Assembly (NCBI GenBank): GCA_034336665.1
Contig: CM067568.1
Location: 8,577,165 to 8,641,164 of the forward strand
Origin: Luscinia megarhynchos
Taxonomy: Eukaryota > Chordata > Aves > Passeriformes > Turdidae
Length of the DNA: 64,000 bases
Reading direction: 5' to 3'
Position numbers and translations under genes: made by a program
The notes under the pieces: generated by a model
The model's input: only the letters and a program-made list of their open reading frames with translations
Database searches by the model: none
What the model was told of the DNA's origin: nothing
Part shown: positions 1-12,305 of the stretch, one piece after another
How positions within the stretch are numbered: the stretch's first letter is position 1
Layout of the letters: every line of letters begins with the position of its first letter

Positions 1-3000
1 CTCCGAGATCCTGGAGCTGGGATGCTGCCAGGCTGCTCAGCCAGAATTCCCGCTGTGCCCAATTCTGGGAATTAGTACCTGCTGCTGTATTTGGGACAGG
101 CTTCAGTTGGCACTGGGAGTATGGGAATGGGGATTGCCGAGCCTGGTGCACGCCGTGGTCCTTAGAGCCTGCTCCAGGTGGGAATCGCGCAGTGATTCCC
201 AAAGGTGGGATATGTAACCCTGGGACATGAAAGCAGCAAAACTCTGGGGAATGGTTTTAAAGGAAAGGTGTATTCCAAGAATATTCATCCCTTCCTTGGA
301 TGAAACTTAGTGGGAATGAGTTGATGCATCCCCCTGGCTGGACAGGGAGAAGCATCCGAGTTTTTGTGGTCAGGCTGAGCGTTCTTAAATGGGAGATAAT
401 GAAATTGTGGGAAGTGGCTCTTGGAAAGCTTCGGACTCTCCGTGATTCTGGCATTGGCTTGGTTGAAATGTGTATCCTGTGGACACCGCTGGAAAAAACT
501 TTCCAAGTAGGAAACCTGAGCTGGGGGAAGGTGTTTGTTGTGCCAGGTGTTGGTTTGCCATAAAAGTTGCATGGGGGTCTTGAAGCTGCTGGTGAAATTC
601 CAGCAGTGCCAGCTTGGACTGGGAATGGCTAAGGGGGTCGGGAATGCCCAACAGGGATGAGAGACTTGGAAAAGCATCTGTTACATGGTAAATGATAAAA
701 ATAACCTGGAATTTCTGCAGCCCAAACCCTTCTGCAAGGAGCAGGACAAAATCTCCCTTTGAAATGGGAATTTAAATTGGAAATTTGAGAGTTGGCAGCT
801 TTGCTTTCCAAAATTTTACTCCAGAGGGTCAAAATAATGGATTTAAGACTACAGACTGTGTACTGCAGGTACTGATTTTGTCAGCGCTGACCTAAAAAAG
901 TCCAGATTTGTCCCAAATTCCAGTTTAAATTAAGGCACTGGGCACTTTTTGCCCGCTACCTGCACAGCCACATCTGAATCCTGGAGACAGGGTTTGTAAA
1001 TCCCCAGCAGCTCTGTGGTTGCTGGGAAGAGGGCGGTGAGAAAGGGAAACTTCTCTGGGCTGTGTCCACCCGTTCCCTTTCCAGAAGGCTGGGAAGGAGC
1101 AGTTGTGCAATGATGGGATTTAAGGGAAATGCTGTGCCAGGAGGGAAAGTGGGAAGGGTGAAAATGCTCCTCCCAATGACCAAAAATGTGGGGTAAAAAA
1201 AAACCCAACAGCCTACCTTTTGAGAACTTTGTTAAAATTCCCTGGATAAACAATTACAGCAACCAAAAAAAAACCCCACCCCTCCCCTGCTTGGATTTTT
1301 TTTTTTTTTTTGGACTTTGTGTGGGAATCTCAGTCCTGTTCCTTGTGCTCTCCCTCCCCTTGGAGGCTAATTAATTGGGAGCTGGCTGCTCCAAACGAGG
1401 TCACTTGGATTTCAGAGCTGCTGTATCATTGTATGGATTTGCAAAATCAGGATTTAAGGCTTGTGTGCCTTAGAAATTTTTCCTTAAAGCGGCATAATCC
1501 TGGTTTTTGAGGGTCTTTTCCAGGCAGCTAGAAGGATGTAGGGAGGAAAAGTGTTGAGTTGGAGGGTGTAAAGCTCAGGATGCTTCTCAGTTTTGAATGG
1601 AGAAGAGTTTGGAGAAGCTTCCAGTCATTCCCAGGCCTGGCTGTCATTTATGAAACTTCCTTGGACTAAACCAGCAGGAATTCTCTTCTGTCCCAAACAT
1701 CCCTGTGCTGTCTGAAGGCTTTTTTGGGGGGGGGGGGATTAAATCTTTGTACCTCCACTAGACCATGCAGCTTTATTCTGGGCAGTCTGCACCTTGCTTT
1801 TCCTCCTTTCCCATTCCATCTTTCCCAAATAAATGACTCTTGGTTCCACCTCTGCTCCCGACAGTGATCCAGCTGATGAATGAGAGCATTCCGAGCTGGA
1901 TTGAGCCCTGGAGCTTGAGGAATTTCCAGTTAAAGACGCAGCAGTTGAGATGGGGTGAGTGAAACCCTTTTAATCTGCTCTTGGAGCTACAGGGCTGGAG
2001 TTTTCTGGGAGCTGGGAGCGGATGAAAGTGGCCTTTGTGCCACGGGAAGTGTGACAAATGGACTTTTGTGGGATCTGCAGAGAGCGCCGGGATGTTTATT
2101 CCTGCTGGGATAGATGGGAGTCAATCAGGCTCTTCACTCAGGCCAGTTGGAGCTGATAATTTTGTTATTCCATACATTATATTTTTCATTTAGGTGTGTT
2201 TCTATACATTATTGTGTGGATTTTTAAGGAGAAATCAGGGAAAAAATCCTTGAAAATTTGCCAGGTGCAGCATCTGCCCAACGTGGAACTTTAAAAATGG
2301 AAAAAATAAGAGTAGTTTTCCTGGTTTTGGTAAGAAATGGGAAGTTTGCCATGCTGAGGAATATTCTGCCCTGAAATATGGACAGAAATGCTGCTGGACC
2401 CTAGTGGGGATTTTGGATACAGGATGTAATTCCCCACAGAGTTTTAGGAAAAATGTGCCCTGTACCTTCAGGCATTCCTTCTTCCTCCTTTCCTTTCTCC
2501 CCTCCTTCCAGTGGAAGGCACATGGATCCCTTACCTCTGGATCATTCTGGAAAGATGAAATAAAAAAGCTTTGGATTATTTTCCTCTTCCTTGCAGCAGG
2601 AGCTGGAAATCTGCATGGCAGGTAGAAACTGTCAGGAATTCTGTCCTGGGATCTTAATCCAGGAGTTTCTTCTTTAACTCAAATCCTTCCTTAACTGCCC
2701 TTCTGCTCCAGCAGATCCCTGAAAATCCTCATCCTGCCCCATCCATTGGCATTTCTCCCTTTCTTTGAGTTGCCTTCTCCAAAGATTTGTGGAATTGCAT
2801 GAAAACTCCTGACTTTTAGTTTCCTTTCAGCTGAGATTTTGGTTCCTGCGTGTTCCCTTGGTGTGGAATTAAAACAAGTGGGTTCCTCAGTGATGGCTCT
2901 GAGCTCAATAGGAATTTTGCCCCTCAAAACAGGGTACAAGATGTGATTTAGAGACTTCAATTCCAAGTTTTCCTGGTGTTTTCCACTTGCCATTTCATTG

Positions 3001-3775
3001 GGAGTCAGTGGCAAATATCTCAGTGCAGCTCACTCATAGCCATCAGTAAATTTGGGAATGCCACCTTAAATGAGCATTTTCCATTACTTTTTTTTCCCCT
3101 CTGGAACACGTGTTCTTGGGATTTCTTGGTCTGGAGGTTTTATTATCACCACAGACCTGAGTGATCCTGAGTTTAGATCCAGGCAGGCTGCAAGACAGAA
3201 TCCTTATCTTTGTTCTTTTGGAATAAAATGCCAAATCCCTCAGACCACCTTAAAACATTTGAACTGGATAATGGGAAGAAACAGGAAAATTCAGGACATT
3301 CCTATTATAGTTCAGTGCAGTAAATAGAAAAATGGGGAGGCTGGGGTGGAATTCAGCCCTTTCTTCACTGAAAGGTGCTTTTCTTCCCTGGAAGGTTCCC
3401 ATTTGGATATGTCCTGCTGCTCCCTATCTGCTGGAAGTTGGAATTTCCACAGCAGTGCATCCTTTGGGATGAAATTTATTATTCTGTCACGGCTTGTCTT
3501 TGCAGCCCAGATCCCTGGTGTTGACACAGTCTGGATGTATTTTTGGAATATGGATTTCAGCTCCAAACTGGGAGCCTCTGGAGGCTTGACTTTTCCCACT
3601 GGGTCTGCTAAATGATCTTGCAAATTGGTGCTGTTTTCTCCCATGGGAAATGAACTGTTTCTCCTCCCAGAAAATCAGAACAAGGTGCTGCTTGGGAGTT
3701 TCCATCATCTCAGCCAGCCAGGGATTGTCCTGAAAAAAGTGTATCCTGTTCTGCTTGGATCCCAGGGTTAGAATC

Positions 3776-3915
3776 CTGGAATGATTTGGGTTGGAAGGGG
3801 CCTTAAAGCTCACCCACTATATCGCAGGTTGCTCCAAGCCCCATCCAGCCTGGCTTTGGACACTTCCATGGATCCACAGCTTCCCTGGGCACCCTATTTC
3901 TTGGTGATATATCCT
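3776..3915 (-). repeat. CR1 LINE 3' fragment
   Basis: The antisense CR1 tail pattern is seen: TTTGGGTTGGAAGGGG, GGTTGCTCCAAGCCCCATCC and GGACACTTCCATGGAT. Confidence 0.75.
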
Positions 3916-5044
3916 TTAAATGTTCTTTATTTACCGCTGGGCCGTGTTGAACCTTTGGAAGCACATTCCCCTATTTGTGACTCCGGGTTTTTTCCGGCTG
4001 ATTCAGTTGTTTGTCAGCATCTCCATGGCACCGGAGCATCCGCTAATGACAACCAGCATTTCCCTAAATGAGAGCATTCAGGGATGAACTGGATTTTTCC
4101 TTGGAGAGGGGAAAACATATGCCCTGTCAGGGGAAGGAGGAAAACTTCCCATAAAAGCAGGAATCTGATTTGTGCTGCTCATTTTCGTCCTTGGATAGAG
4201 TAGGGAATAAGGGAAAATTTCCTGGAGAGATTCTGTGCTCTGCAGGGATTGCTCTTCCCTCTACCTTTGTCAGTTTTCCCTTATTTTCTAGTGGGAAAAA
4301 GAGGCATCCATGTTCCAAAACTGGAAGGATTCGAGCTTTCCTCAAAATTCACTGACAAATCCAGGGGCAAAATTCCCTTTCCCTTTGTGGAATTGTGGTG
4401 TAAAATCTTCTGTGGGAAGCCACAGGCTGCTTTGTCTGGAAAACCTTTTTCCCTCTAAATTTTGTGGCTATTCCTGGATTAATGTGTTGCTTTTGGAAGA
4501 GTCTTTTGGCCCTTAAAAAACAAAGGGATCATGTTTTCTCCCTGAGCTCGCTTGAACACCTCCAGTGCCATAATTGAATTTAACTCAGTAGGAGATGGGC
4601 ACATCCCCAAATCCAGTATGGTTATTCCAAGGCCTGAAAGAGCCCAAGATAAAGAGATTTGTTGTATATAACTCTTTACCTTATGGAATCCCAGCAGGCA
4701 AGGAGAATTTCAGGATTCTCTGGGGCCTTGTTCTGACTTTGTGTTCCCCGTGGATGAGGGTGGAAAAATCAGGAGAGGCGGGTTGGGAGGTGGGAAGCAC
4801 GTAGGAAGCTGCAGAAAGTGCTCAGGAATGGGCGGCTGAGTAAGTGTGGAGCCTCATAGGAATACTGGCAGAGTCGGTGAAATTCCCTTGTGAGGTGGGG
4901 AGCAGGAATTTGGGGAGGGAAGTCAGGAACATGCCAGCATTGGAAGTTTCTCTGTTATCTAATGTGTGAGTTTGCAGGATGTGTTTTATCCTGGAGAAAA
5001 GGAGGATTGAGGGAACTTACCATTCCCCACAACTCCATGACTGG

Positions 5045-5342
5045 ATGTGTGAGCCAGGTGGGATTGGGGTCTTCTGCCAGGGAGCAAATGATAGGATAGG
5101 AGAAAGCAGCCTCAAGTTGCATCAGGGGAGGTTTAGGTTGGATATTGGGAATATTTCTTTGTGAAAGGGGTTGTAAAGCACTGGAAGATGCTGCCCAGGG
5201 CACTGGTGGAGTCCCCGATTCCTGGAGGGATTTAAAATCCATGTGGATGTGACACTTGGGGACGTGGGTTAGTGGACTGATTGTTGGATTTGATGATCCT
5301 AAAAGTCTTTCCTAACTTTAACAATTCCATGATTCTCTATGT
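5045..5342 (+). repeat. CR1 LINE 3' fragment
   Basis: Sense CR1 3' end: GGTTTAGGTTGGATATTGGG, GGTTGTAAAGCACTGGAA, a 'second-to-last' GATTTGATGATCCTAAAAG motif and the tail AATTCCATGATTCTCTATG. Confidence 0.85.
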
Positions 5343-5639
5343 ACAGACCAGGCACTCCTGAGGGGTTTGATGTTCCCAACTCTTCCCATGCCCTTCATAC
5401 TATAACCCATGGTTTGTCCATGGATTTGCTGGCTCCTTGGATGTTTGTTCCCTGGATTGGCCTGGAACCCTGGTTTCCAGCCGTTCCTGGGTAGGAACTC
5501 CAAGGATTCTCACATTCAGCCTTTATTCCTTGGGACACACGAGGTTTAGTTTGGTCCTCAGAGGGATGATCCTGCCAGATTTTCCTTCTGTTGAGGGGTG
5601 ACAAGACAGGGAAGTGAACTTTTTGAATTGTGGCATCCG

Positions 5640-5950
5640 CAAGCCCGGTATGGACTCGCAGTTCCGGATTTTTGGGATACACTGCGGGGGTTCAGGCAGC
5701 GGAACTGATCCGAGGTGGCTTTTAACGACTCCAGGCTCACCCAAATCCTTCTCAGGCTCAGGGGAGCGGAAGGGAATGCGCTGTGTTTGTTCACTGGATG
5801 CTCATCCAAGGGTCGGATTAGTGCAGCGTTCCGTGGCAGCCCCAACCGGGCGGACGAGGTGCTGGGGAGGCGTCACCTGGGCAGGCTGAGGAAAAGGCGG
5901 AGTCGCCCGAGGGAACGTGGGAATCTCTCCAACACGGGGCGATCCTGGAC
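5640..5950. other. CpG-enriched patch, function unknown
   Basis: CpG dinucleotides are clearly denser here than in flanking DNA (for example around 5820-5945, with CGGGCGGACGAG and GGCGGAGTCGCCCGAGG). It lacks a clear TATA box or a strong downstream donor. It may be an alternative promoter, a young CpG-bearing repeat, or an isolated island. Confidence 0.35.
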
Positions 5951-5998
5951 TGTCCTCAGCCAGCTATCCTCTTAAAACCTTGGGATGCTGAGCAATGG

Positions 5999-6063
5999 GC
6001 GAGTCAATCGTAGGATGGCCCAAGTTGGAAGGGACCCACAGGGATCATTGAAATCCAGCTCCT
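5999..6063 (-). repeat. Short CR1 tail fragment
   Basis: Antisense tail: TCGTAGGATGGCCCAAGTTG, GGAAGGGACCCACAGGGATCATT. Confidence 0.55.
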
Positions 6064-9000
6064 GTCCTTGGTGTTCCCAGCTGCCATTTTGTTTATCCTG
6101 TCGTTTTCCAGATGCTCTCCTCATTTTTATTTCCTTGTTAACTCTTAATTGATCAACCCTTGGAAGCAGGATATGGATTGAGGAGAGCGAGAGGCACTTC
6201 CCCCTGCTAAGAAAAGAGGCTTCTCATTCCAGGAAAGCCTAGGCAGGGGGGGTTTGGAAAACCAGATGGAATGGGAAGAACTCATCCTGGTTCCTGCTCC
6301 TGTAGAAGCAAGATTTTGCATTGTGTGTGCCAGAGCTGGGAAATGCTGCCCTTTGGAGTACAAAAAGCATGGAAGGGCGTGGTCAGAGCAATCCGGAACC
6401 TTTTCACCTGAAAGCACCTGATTTATGACACCAAAATCCCAATGTTAACGTGGATTTGTTTGGTGAACCACTCGGCTCTGAGTTCCCTGGGGCTGGGCCA
6501 AAACACTCCCTCCTGCCTGGCATGGAGAGCACAGCCCTGGAGCCTCTGCTCCGGAGCACAAGGGCTCAGCATTCCCAAAAATACTGTGAGTTGGCCTTTC
6601 TATTCTTCCAGCAGGTGCTGTTTGGCTGAGCCTTAATATTTAATGGAGTCTGTTGGGTGGAGAGTGGGAGCAAATCTCCTTTTCCTTCTGGAATGCTTTC
6701 ACCATTCCAGTGTGTAGGGCCTGGAAGTTTTACATGGGTAGGATGAAAGCAGATGGATCTTCTGCCTCAGTGTCTGGAGGTAGAAGGTTTTGTGCCAGAG
6801 GGTGGGATACTGGAATTCCTGGTTGTCCAGCCTGGAGAAGCGGGAGATCCTGTTCCCAGGCAACGTGACCATTTGTTTCCCTGTACTTTAGACAGCTGCC
6901 CTGGTGTTTGCTCAGCTCCTTACACCTGGCTGCAAGGTTTTCCTACCCATTTAAAATTGGAATTTTTGTTGAAACTCCAGATTCTTTTAAGAGAAAAGGT
7001 GATAAATCCCATTAGGAGTGAGGAAAAGAGAGGAATTTAGACTTGGTAGCCCTAAGAGCTGTGGCTGCTGCTCCATTTTAGGAAGAGAAATGAGAGAAGT
7101 GTTCCTTTACCTTTCCCAGTATTTGTAGTACTCCTGCTCCCGAGGCTCCATTAGACATTGCTGCTCTTGGAAAAGGAGATGAGGTTGGAAGTTCTCATGT
7201 TCCTATGGGAACAGGTTGTTGCAAGGCTTGGAGTTCTCATTTATTTGTCAGGAAAGGTGGGAAAGGGATTTAATTTCTTACTCAAGTGGGAAACCAAGAT
7301 TCCTTCTCTCCTGGTTGGCTCTGAGTTTTCCCATCCCAGGCTGTTCTGTGGCCTTGGAGTTAATTACAAGTTGGATAAGGAGATGCCCGAATCCACCCTG
7401 CTGTTGTTTTGCAGCCTCAGCAGCTCAGAGCTCCCTTTTTTTAGGAGAGGGTCAGCAAAAAGACCACCCTAGACTCCAAATGCTTGTGGAGCAGGGCTAG
7501 GAACCCCCTTGGGATGAGTTTTCCAGGCAAAGCTATTCCTGAATCTGTTTTTTCCCACCTCCTTGGAAGCAGATAAGATGTTCAGGACAGAGAAATCTGG
7601 ATTATTTTCCCCAGTGCAGCTGTTGTTTAAGTAGCTCCCAAGGAATATGGGACTTTGCCCAGTCCTGTATTCATGCCTCTTCCTGAGGATATTGCCCCAC
7701 GTGTGTTCAGAAAGGTTGGGAGGAGGGGGAAATTTGGGAAAACAGCTGCGTTGTGTGAGGCATGAGGAATTCCAGTCCCAAAGTTTGCTTGGAAAACTGA
7801 AATGGGAAAAAGATGAGAGGTCAATTAAGGAAGAACTTGTTTTTTAAACGACTTTCCAGCCAAATCCAATGGAAAACAGGCACCTGCTGTGGGATGGGAC
7901 CTGGGTTTTGGTGTGTTGGGATTCTGACTGAAGCAGCTGTGCAGTTTTTTCCCTGTGGCAGCTTCCCAAGGGCTCTTCTGCCTCTGCATGGCTGGGTGGT
8001 GGTCAGCACATCTGGGGCTCCTGCCTGAGGGACCCAATCCCTTAATTTGTCATAAATCTGGGATTTGGGACTTCTGCCTGAAGGTTGTCATCCCTTATTT
8101 TGTAATAATGGGGTTGTCTTTTTTTCGCCCCCTTAATTTGGATTTTCCATTAATTATGGCTGTTATTAATTATGACTTGGTATCTTAATACTTCAGTTTT
8201 CTGTGTCTCCATTGCTGTAGAATGGAATTTGAATTCATCCATCCCTCTGGAGGGCAGGGAAGTTCCAGCTCTCTGGTTAAAGGGGAGCTCTTCCTTCCTT
8301 GGAACCTTTTTCCTCGGAACTATTTTGGGAACGTGATTTCATCTTCCTCCTGGAGCGGGGGACAAGCCCACCACAGAAACGTGGGGGATTCAGAGCTTCT
8401 ATTCTTCCCTGGAGAAAATCACGGAATTGTGCCTCAGATTTCCCTGAAATGAGGCTGTTGGATCGTTGTAGGAGGGAAAAGGGGTGAGTTGTGTGCTGCT
8501 GGTGGACAGATCTGTGTTCTCCAGAGGTCACTCCTTGCTGGCAGCCCAGAGCAGGAATGGGATTCCTGGGTGCTGAGGGAGGGGTGTTAAAGAGGCAGCT
8601 CCTGCTGGCCTCTTCCAGTGATTCCAACTCCTTCCCTCTTTATTTTCTCTTGGATGTTTACCTCTGGATTCTTTGGCTCCCATCCTGGTAATGCTAAATC
8701 CTGTGGTGGACTTGGGAAGAGCTGCATGAGGGTGGAGGTGAGATTTTATCCCAACACATTCCAGAGCCTGGGTTATCTCTCCCCGTTCCCCCACTGCTTT
8801 CCAGGTGGAAACACGGAATTTTCCCATTTTGCTGTGTTTCCTCCTTCCTGGCTTATCAGGGAGAAAGGGAAGAAGGGATGTGTGGGCTGCTGGTGCTGGC
8901 ATTTAAAATCTCATGGAAAGGAGAGCATGGGGTCATCCCAGTGTCCTTCCCTTTTCCAGCTTCAGGCTGGCAGCTGGAACACCTTGAAAATTCCAGCCAG

Positions 9001-9556
9001 GAAATCATGTAACTGAGGGGGGAGTTATTCCTGGTGTCATTCCATATTCCTATTCCCTTACACCAGGGGGATCATTTGAGCTCTTTTGCTGAATACTGCT
9101 CCCAGCTGGGAGCAAGGAATACAGTGGAGGGAGGAAGAAACCTGTGGACATTGAGGTTTTTTCCAGCTTAAGGGATGCTTGGGTTCATCCTGTGCTGGAC
9201 AATTCCAGGCTGGATGCTGGAGCTGGATATTTCCTGGGTGTGTCTGCTCTGCTGTTCCCCTCTTTGCAATGAAAATAAAATCTTTAAATATCTGTGGGAT
9301 CTTGAGGTTGCAAAAATGGGAATGTCAGCACTTGGGGACATTGATAGATTTCTTTTTTCTCCACTGGAGAAGGTATGTTGTCTGTGGAATGTGGGAAAGA
9401 CTGTCATGAACATGGCTGGGAATGTGTGTGAGAAGCTCCTGGAATTCTGTGAGCTGTTAGGAGCGCTCAAGAGATCACTTCTCCAACAGACATTTGGAAT
9501 TCTCTTGGTATTTCGGAAAAAAACCAAAGCTGTCTGACAAGCCAGGTGACAAGTGA

Positions 9557-9788
9557 CACTTGAGTTGTGCCAGGGGAAGTTTTAGGTTGGATATTAGGGA
9601 AAATTTCTTCATGCAAAGGGTTGCAAAAATTGGAACAGCCTCCTGTGGCAGAATCCCCATTCCTGGAAGGATTTAAAAATCTGTGTGTGTGTGTGGCACT
9701 TGGGATAGTGGTGTCCTTGACAGTGCTGGGGAATGTTGGACTGGATGATCTTGAAGGGCTTTTCCAACCTGAACAATTCCATGATCCA
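9557..9788 (+). repeat. CR1 LINE 3' fragment with internal GT run
   Basis: Sense CR1: GTTTTAGGTTGGATATTAGG, GGACTGGATGATCTTGAAGG, TTTTCCAACCTGAACAATTC. A (GT)n run at about 9681-9693 has grown inside it. Confidence 0.85.
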
Positions 9789-10059
9789 TTTGTCTGTGCT
9801 GTTGGATGTACAGAAGGTCTCAGCCTGGCATTTTGAGGACAATTTGCTTCTCCTGTGGGCTTTGGGATCCCAAAACATCTCCTTGAGGATGCAGGCAAAA
9901 TTCCTGTTACTCCGTATCCAAAAGACTGGGAATATTTTCTCTTACTGCCCAAAGAAGAATTGTAGGAGATCTGAGCTTGTGCCTGGGCTGAGGGAACGAA
10001 CTGAGGGAAAAAGAGGTGCAGGATTGGGATGGAGAAGAGCCAGACCTGGACAGAGATAA

Positions 10060-10520
10060 TTCATGGTCCTTCGGAGCTTGATTATTACTCTTTAATCAGC
10101 TACATTAGTTACAATATCACATTGCTCCCAGGCCTCTGAGCTCTGATCAGGGATGAGGATGTAAACTGAAAAAGGTGAAATAAAGGAATTTTTTTGCGGC
10201 TTTGGAAGTTCACTTGCCCCGGCAATAACAGAGTGAGTCACTAAACCCCAGCCCTAGTGCCTGTGATCTCTTCCTGGCTGATTAGAACATTCCCACCAAG
10301 AGCTCTTCCAGGCATTTTCTTTTGAAGCTTAATTGAAAAAGCTCTGGATGATTGGATACTTCATGGTTAATTAGAAGATAATTAAAGGAAAGAGGTAAAA
10401 ATCCACACCTGGGCAAATCCTGCCAAAGGAATCTCTTGCAAAGGCACTCCAGTTAATTACCAGGATGACCACGCGTTGCCTCAGGAATGAGGGGAAAAAG
10501 GAATTTCTTTTCCAGCAGCC
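10060..10520. promoter_or_regulatory. Candidate conserved non-coding element (enhancer-like) upstream of the DAGLA start
   Basis: This block differs from its surroundings: it is AT-rich, repeat-free and lacks the TTCC/GGAA-rich texture of the rest of the stretch. It contains TTAATTAG (10367-10374), GATAATTAAAG near 10376-10386, GTTAATTAC (10452-10460), CTTAATTG near 10328, and a consensus AP-1 half palindrome TGAGTCA (10234-10240). Clusters of TAATTA cores are typical of homeodomain-bound vertebrate enhancers. The call is inference from base pattern only. Confidence 0.4.
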
Positions 10521-10984
10521 TCAAACTGGTTGGGCTGGGAGCCAGGGGCTTGTCGTGAATTAGATCCAATAAAAGCTTTTTTCCTTATAATCCTGTCTGG
10601 GTTATAAATTCAAGTGTGAAATTCATTTGGAATTTGTATCTGCTGGACGAGGGGGAAAGATTTCTCTTGGAGAAATCAATTGCAAAATGCATCCCTGTGC
10701 TGTTGGTTCAGGGATCCTTCCCATTTTCTGAGGGTTTCCAAATTCCATGGCCAAGATTTGAGCTCAGTTTGTCTTTGGAAAAATGGAATTGCTTTCCTTT
10801 GCTTTCTAAAAGCTGTGGAGTTATTGAGTTCAGTGGAAAAGGATTGGGATTACCTGGCTGTGCTCCAGCATGTCTAGCAGCCAGGTGTGAAGTCCAGGTA
10901 CAGCCCTGAGGATGATCCTGCTGGCATTTGCTGCAAGAAAGGTGATGCTTTTCCTATTCAATTCAGACATGGATTGAGGACAAG

Positions 10985-11378
10985 CTGGGAATGCTGATAA
11001 TTTTCAGTCTGGACAAGAGAAGGCTCCATAAGAGACCTTAGAGCCTCTTCCAGTGCTCTAAAGGAGTTCCAGGAGAGCTGGAGAGGGACTTGGGACAAAG
11101 GCCTGGAGAGACAGGACAATGGGAATGGTTTCCCACTGCCATAGGGCAGGGATAGATGGGATTTTGGGAAGAGATGCTTCCCAGTGAGGAGGGCGAGGCC
11201 CTGGAGTGGATTTCTCAGAGAAGCTGTGGCTGCCTCATCCCTGGAAGCGTCCAAGGCCAGGCTGGATGGGGCTTGGAACAACCTGGGATAGTGCAAGGTG
11301 TCTTTGTCCATGGCAGGGGGTGGCTGGAATGGGATGAGCTTCAGGGCCCTTCCTACCCAAACCATCTGGCATTCAGGG
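10985..11378 (+). repeat. CR1 LINE 3' fragment
   Basis: Sense CR1: GGACAAGAGAAGGCTCC, AGAGAAGCTGTGGCTGCCTC, GGATGGGGCTTGGAACAACC. It is followed 565 bases later by an antisense copy, giving a close inverted pair. Confidence 0.85.
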
Positions 11379-11942
11379 ATAGTTTTAGGAGGAGCATGTT
11401 CATCTCATTTTCAGGATCCTCCTATCTATATTTTAGGAATCACGTGGTTGATTTAGGTTCTGGATCATCTGCTTCTGGGTACCTCCTGCCGTAGTCTGGC
11501 ACTCCCCAGCTCTGGAGCTGGTGTATTCCCACATGTGGGCAGTTCATCTTTCCTGCTTCTCGTTTGCTCGGGAAGGCTGGTTCCTGGTTTTCTGTGGCAT
11601 AACCAATTGTTAGGAACAGTCAGTTCCAGTCTGTGCCGTTCAGTTCGTGTCTGCACAGCTGCTTGGAGCCAAGGAATGCTTTTCCAGGGGATTTCTTCGG
11701 CTGCAGCTCCGCTCTTGTCACGTGGGGTCTCTGCTTCTGCCTCACCTCCTTTCACCTCCCTCTTGTCTGGCTTTTCCAAATGAATTCTGGCTCTGGAGCT
11801 GGTGGCCAAGAGGGCAGGGACAGTGTCCCTGGAGTGACAACTTTCCAAGTTCCTTCCAAGCTCTGCTGAAGGATTCCCTCATAAAGAGGGGAAGAGAGGA
11901 GGGTATGGAAATATGGAGAGTGGTGGCAACAGGGAGGAAAAT

Positions 11943-12305
11943 CCCAGAATAGTTTGGGTTGGAAGAGATTTGGAATGTCATCCAGTTCCATCCCCCAGGT
12001 ATGGGCAGGGACACTTTCCACTAGCCCAGGTTGCTCCAAGCCAGGCTGGCCTTGGACACTTCCACGGGATGGGGCAGCCACAGCTTCTCTGGGAAATTCA
12101 TTCCAGGGCTTCTGCACCCTAACAGGGAAGAATTTCTTGCCAATATCCCATCTAATTCCAGGGCAGTGGGAAGCCCTTCCCATTGTCCTGTTACTTCATG
12201 CCTTTATCCAAAGTCCCTCTCCAGCAATCTTGGAGTCTCTTCAGGCACTGGAAGGAGCTCCAAGGTCTCCCTGGAGCCTTCCCTTCTCCAGTCTGAGCAA
12301 GGTCA
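11943..12305 (-). repeat. CR1 LINE 3' fragment, inverted partner of 10985-11378
   Basis: Antisense CR1: GTTTGGGTTGGAAGAG, CCAGGTTGCTCCAAGCCAGG, GGGGCAGCCACAGCTTCTCT, CAGGGAAGAATTTCTTGCC. Confidence 0.88.
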
